DNA from: CAITZA01 sp937915285
Lineage (GTDB): Bacteria; Desulfobacterota; Desulfomonilia; Desulfomonilales; Desulfomonilaceae
DNA: 64,000 bases
Assembly (NCBI GenBank): GCA_036821825.1
Contig: DAISIV010000002.1
Span: 84,760 to 148,759 of the forward strand
Direction: 5' to 3'
The translations under genes and the position numbers were made by a program. This document shows, in pieces, positions 61,139 to 64,000 of this stretch (positions are counted from its first letter, which is position 1; each line of letters opens with the position of its first letter). A model generated the notes under the pieces. It saw nothing but the letters and a program-made list of their open reading frames with translations, did not search any database and was not told the origin of the DNA.

Positions 61139-63237
61139 ATTGAAAGATTGCGAAGCCTGTCTTTAAGCTCACCCTTCTTCCCTTTGTTCCAGCTTGCCAC
61201 CTTGGTGAAGTAACCTGTAATCCTGGTTATTTGCTCAACCTGTTGCGAACCGCAGTATTGGCAGGATTCATGGAGTCCCCTACTGGTTCTTCCGCAACCC
61301 ACACAGGTGGTCAGTTCAGGAGAGAAGGCAACCTGGTCATTTTGGGTCATCCTGAATGTTTTTATGACGAAGTTGGCAAGTGACTCGGCGCTGGGCCTGC
61401 TTTCTCCAAGCCAAATGTGAGTCAGTGAGCCGGCTTCGATCAGAGGGTGAAACAGGCCTTCCCTTTTTACTCTCTCGATTGCGTCTACAGGGGCCGAGAC
61501 GTTATAAAGGGTTGAATTGGTGTAATAGATTTCATCGTGCGCCAAATCTCCCTTCACGACCGATTGCGCCTCCGGATAAAGCTTCATGTCAAGTTTGGCG
61601 AACCTGTAGGCTGTGCTCTCTGCCGGGGTCTGTTCCAGGACAAATCGCATGTTGTAAAATTGACTGAATTTTGCTGACGCCAGGTTCATGTGAGCAATTA
61701 CCTTCAACCCAAACTTAACGGCTTCATCACTCTCGTGGAGTTCCTCGCCAGTGTGATACTGCACCATTTCATTTAGTCCCACCATGCCGATCAGGTAAGT
61801 GACCCTGTGCATTCTAAGGTACGATTCACCATCCCTGTCCATGCTCAATAGAGCCAGAGGCCCGGATTCTCCCAAGGCAAGAAGACGCTCAATGAAACGC
61901 TTCTTCTGTAGGTGGGCTTCCGTCGCCAATCTTATGGTGTCTGTCAATAACGAGAACAGTCTGGAGTCATCACCCTTGGCCTGATAAGCGATTCGAGGTA
62001 GGTTGATCGTGACATTCTGCATGGCTGAATACCGCATTTTCCAGGGATTCACGGCGTCCTCAAGGTCACTTTTCTCCAGCTTGAATGACAGGCGGCAACA
62101 TTCTGATATCTTGGCGGTATCGCCTCGGTCGAATACAAAATAAGTATTGCCCTTTACTGCAGCCACATCGCAGATGTGGTGGAGAAATTCCTCGTGTCCG
62201 GGGGTCTTGAAAAATTTTTCAGTGATGTGAACAAGGGGCTTGGGGAAGAAGAAAGGCCTGCCGGCGCCGTCGCCCTCCCGGTAGATGTCAAAAAGTGTCC
62301 ACACAAACTCCTGGGCCTCAGGAAGGTAATCTGAGTAGGTGTGCCCCGTGAATGCGCCTCCAGGGCCTATGGCAGGAACGTTCTCGAAATGCTTCGGCAC
62401 TTCCCAGTACAGATTGATATCAGTAAAGATTGCCTGCCCACCCCGTGCAACCGCCTGCTGGGAGAATTCGAATATCAGCATCTGGGCAAGCTGCCTGATG
62501 TCCTTTTTGGGTAAACCCCTAAGATAGGGCGCAAAAAACAGATTGACTGCGTCCCATCCTATGGCCCCCGCAAAATGACTCTGCAGGGCCGCCGCAAATT
62601 TGACCATGTGAGCCAGAAGAACCTCAGGATGCTTTGCAGGCTTGGCCATTGCCAGGGAATTGGGCAGATTCAAACCGAATTTTTTGATGTACTCCAGGGA
62701 TTGGCCCGAACAGTACGGCCTGTCTATGAAGCCGAGATCATGGAGGTGAATATCACCGCGCATGTGTGCGTCGCCGACCGCCTGATCAAAAACAGTCAGA
62801 AGGGCAAACTCTTTCTTTATATTCTCAGCCAACGTCAGATTGGTAGCCTCCGGACCATGCGGAACATTCGCATTTTCCTTGTTCGGTCTGGTGATGAGCT
62901 GGTCCACGTCGTAAAGCGGCGAGCCCAGGCGTGTGTGCAATCGCCGGTCAGCCTCCAATCCACGCTCAAGAAGCTTGGCGTTGACCATCTCCCGAATCAG
63001 TGGAGCCGTTATAACCTTGATGCCACTGCTCTTTATGTTGTTTTCGACCTCCAGCGCTATGTCCTCAGCCGTGCCCTCGTCCACAAATGTCTCTCGGAGT
63101 AACGCGTCGACAATCCGGCTGTGATCCCAGCCATCCATCGCCTCATTCGAAGTCCTAACAAACAACGCCATGTCCGTAGTCTCAGAACGACGAACAACGT
63201 CCCTCCTGAAATTCCTGAGTTCAGTAACACCAGCCAT
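61135..63237 (-). CDS. nrdD: Anaerobic (class III) ribonucleoside-triphosphate reductase
   Basis: A 700-residue glycyl-radical enzyme making deoxyribonucleotides without oxygen. Residues about 30-110 look like an ATP-cone-type regulatory start. The core has GDIHLHDLGFIDRPYCSGQS and SECCRLSFKLE. A zinc ribbon (CVGC near 645, CQYC near 659) precedes RITGYF, where Gly675 is the radical site. The start at 63237 is set by AAGGGG; an ATG at 63276 lacks a ribosome site. It heads the nrdD-redoxin-nrdG operon. Confidence 0.93.
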   Translation of the reverse strand: MAGVTELRNFRRDVVRRSETTDMALFVRTSNEAMDGWDHSRIVDALLRETFVDEGTAEDIALEVENNIKSSGIKVITAPLIREMVNAKLLERGLEADRRLHTRLGSPLYDVDQLITRPNKENANVPHGPEATNLTLAENIKKEFALLTVFDQAVGDAHMRGDIHLHDLGFIDRPYCSGQSLEYIKKFGLNLPNSLAMAKPAKHPEVLLAHMVKFAAALQSHFAGAIGWDAVNLFFAPYLRGLPKKDIRQLAQMLIFEFSQQAVARGGQAIFTDINLYWEVPKHFENVPAIGPGGAFTGHTYSDYLPEAQEFVWTLFDIYREGDGAGRPFFFPKPLVHITEKFFKTPGHEEFLHHICDVAAVKGNTYFVFDRGDTAKISECCRLSFKLEKSDLEDAVNPWKMRYSAMQNVTINLPRIAYQAKGDDSRLFSLLTDTIRLATEAHLQKKRFIERLLALGESGPLALLSMDRDGESYLRMHRVTYLIGMVGLNEMVQYHTGEELHESDEAVKFGLKVIAHMNLASAKFSQFYNMRFVLEQTPAESTAYRFAKLDMKLYPEAQSVVKGDLAHDEIYYTNSTLYNVSAPVDAIERVKREGLFHPLIEAGSLTHIWLGESRPSAESLANFVIKTFRMTQNDQVAFSPELTTCVGCGRTSRGLHESCQYCGSQQVEQITRITGYFTKVASWNKGKKGELKDRLRNLSI

Positions 63238-63479
63238 TGAATTCCCCTTCGCCGCACACCCGATGACATTAAGCATGATAATAAGAAGCCTTAGCCCAAT
63301 CTGTTCATCAGCCTCAAATCCTTATGCTTAACTCCCGGCAATCATGCGTATAAAAATTATAGTACTAATAATGACATTATATTAGAGCCTTAGCTCTATT
63401 TTATTAACTACGCTTGCCCTTGTCTTCCGCATCTACCCAGAAACTGACGTGTAACCTGATCCCCAACAATTCTTGAGGT

Positions 63480-63529
63480 AGATTATGTTGTGGAGGCAAC
63501 TTGTAACTCCACAATATGTAGTGTGTCAA
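63480..63529 (-). promoter_or_regulatory. Candidate nrdD promoter with paired NrdR boxes
   Basis: On the minus strand TTGACA (63529-63524), an 18-base spacer and TACAAG (63505-63500) give a weak promoter. ACACTACATATTGT (63524-63511) differs by one base from the NrdR-box consensus as I recall it, and CCACAACATAATCT (63493-63480) is a weaker copy exactly 31 bases away. Two boxes about three helical turns apart at a promoter are the usual NrdR layout. Confidence 0.65.
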
Positions 63530-63983
63530 GAAAATAAACTTCGGCCTGAGGCCATCTGGGCATAGATGTCGATTATAACAGGTGATATTTTTAACATTAA
63601 GTATATTAATGAGTTATCTGTAAACTATGGACTTGATGATAAATATTGAAATGCCCATTGACGTTGGGGCTGACGCCATGGCTGAACGGCTCTACAGACA
63701 CATTGGCTGAGGCGCCGACAGGCCATGTCAAATATGCTAAAAGAAATTATATAGAAAACAATTAGATATATTAAAATAATAAAGTTATTTGCGTTGGTTG
63801 GTCTCCCCTGTCTACCTTTTATTCCATTGATATTATCTTATAAAAGTAAATACATACCAGGCTGCTCCTTGCCAAGTCGATCTCCATATATAATGTTTTA
63901 CTTTAAATATTGTTTATAACATTCCGATTGACATAGAGTTTTTTCTGTAGTATGTGCCTCATAGCGACAGGGAAGGAGGGATT
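63530..63983. other. Intergenic region before the right-edge gene
   Basis: About 450 A/T-rich bases without a supportable gene. A short frame at 63627-63710 (27 residues) has no ribosome site. TTGACA at 63928-63933 with a 17-base spacer to TATGTG is a possible promoter for the gene starting at 63984. Confidence 0.45.
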
Positions 63984-64000
63984 ATGAAACCCACCCGTCA
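63984..64000 (+). CDS. Start of an unidentified gene cut by the window edge
   Basis: Only five full codons (MKPTR) and part of a sixth are present. Support comes from a strong AAGGAGGG ribosome site directly upstream (63973-63980) and a possible promoter at 63928-63956. The product cannot be identified. Confidence 0.5.

Noticed and set aside
63627..63710. Short plus-strand frame in a GC-richer patch before the right-edge gene
   Set aside because: Only 27 residues, no ribosome site and no recognisable family; it may be a chance frame.
1..64000. CRISPR arrays, insertion sequences, phage genes, tRNA or rRNA genes
   Set aside because: Intergenic regions were read for direct repeats, transposase-like frames and tRNA-like folds; none could be supported by eye. 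A tRNAscan-SE and CRISPR search would settle this.

Overview
The window looks like chromosomal DNA of a strictly anaerobic, respiratory Gram-negative bacterium of the Desulfobacterota (old Deltaproteobacteria), perhaps near Desulfomonile or Syntrophobacter. That placement is inference from gene content: a selenocysteine-containing periplasmic formate dehydrogenase, a HoxEFUYH hydrogenase, a large multiheme c-type cytochrome, lactate permease with lactate/glycolate oxidase, a split methylmalonyl-CoA mutase set, an oxygen-sensitive class III ribonucleotide reductase and ferritin/rubrerythrin. No rRNA, tRNA, CRISPR array, insertion sequence or phage gene was seen.

Layout. 0.1-5.2 kb (minus): livK-livH-livM-livG-livF ABC importer plus a small membrane protein. 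5.6-11.05 kb: lactate module, glcD-glcF-lctP on the minus strand with a divergent FadR-type GntR regulator. 11.1-13.6 kb: SRAP abasic-site protein and an inverse-autotransporter barrel. 13.7-16.2 kb (minus): rpsF-rpsR-rplI-dnaB. 16.3-18.8 kb (minus): atpZ-atpI-atpB-atpE (Fo part of ATP synthase, no F1 genes here) and a zinc-ribbon membrane protein. 19.3-25.8 kb (plus): lone RND permease, ferritin, rubrerythrin-like protein, methyltransferase, lone MacB-type permease. 25.9-29.6 kb (minus): fdhA (in-frame UGA read as Sec) and fdhB. 30.0-30.9 kb: ankyrin protein and an unrecognised 69-residue protein. 31.3-36.2 kb (plus): hoxEFUYH. 36.3-47.1 kb (plus): SUMF1-fold exported protein, cytochrome b C-terminal-domain protein, multiheme cytochrome c, and two large hybrid sensor kinases, one with a c-heme sensor domain. 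47.1-57.85 kb (minus): a third hybrid kinase, nagZ, ccsA/resB, methylmalonyl-CoA mutase, an old-yellow-enzyme homologue, biotin carrier, epimerase, FmdB protein, an HExxH protein and a 29-residue bS22/COX24-like protein. 58.2-59.8 kb (plus): Rrf2 regulator and a Bug/TctC binding protein. 60.0-63.2 kb (minus): nrdD, a thioredoxin-fold redoxin and nrdG. The first codons of a plus-strand gene lie at the right edge.

How it fits together: lactate, formate and H2 are oxidised by separate modules that feed quinone, NAD or periplasmic cytochrome pools. The ccsA/resB genes supply heme-attachment machinery for c-type cytochromes such as the multiheme protein. The mutase/epimerase/biotin-carrier genes belong to propionate-succinate interconversion. 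The ferritin, rubrerythrin and Rrf2 genes suit an anaerobe handling oxygen and iron-sulfur stress. The least explained block is 36.3-47.1 kb, an exported SUMF1-fold protein, half a cytochrome b, an 11-heme cytochrome and two adjacent sensor kinases.
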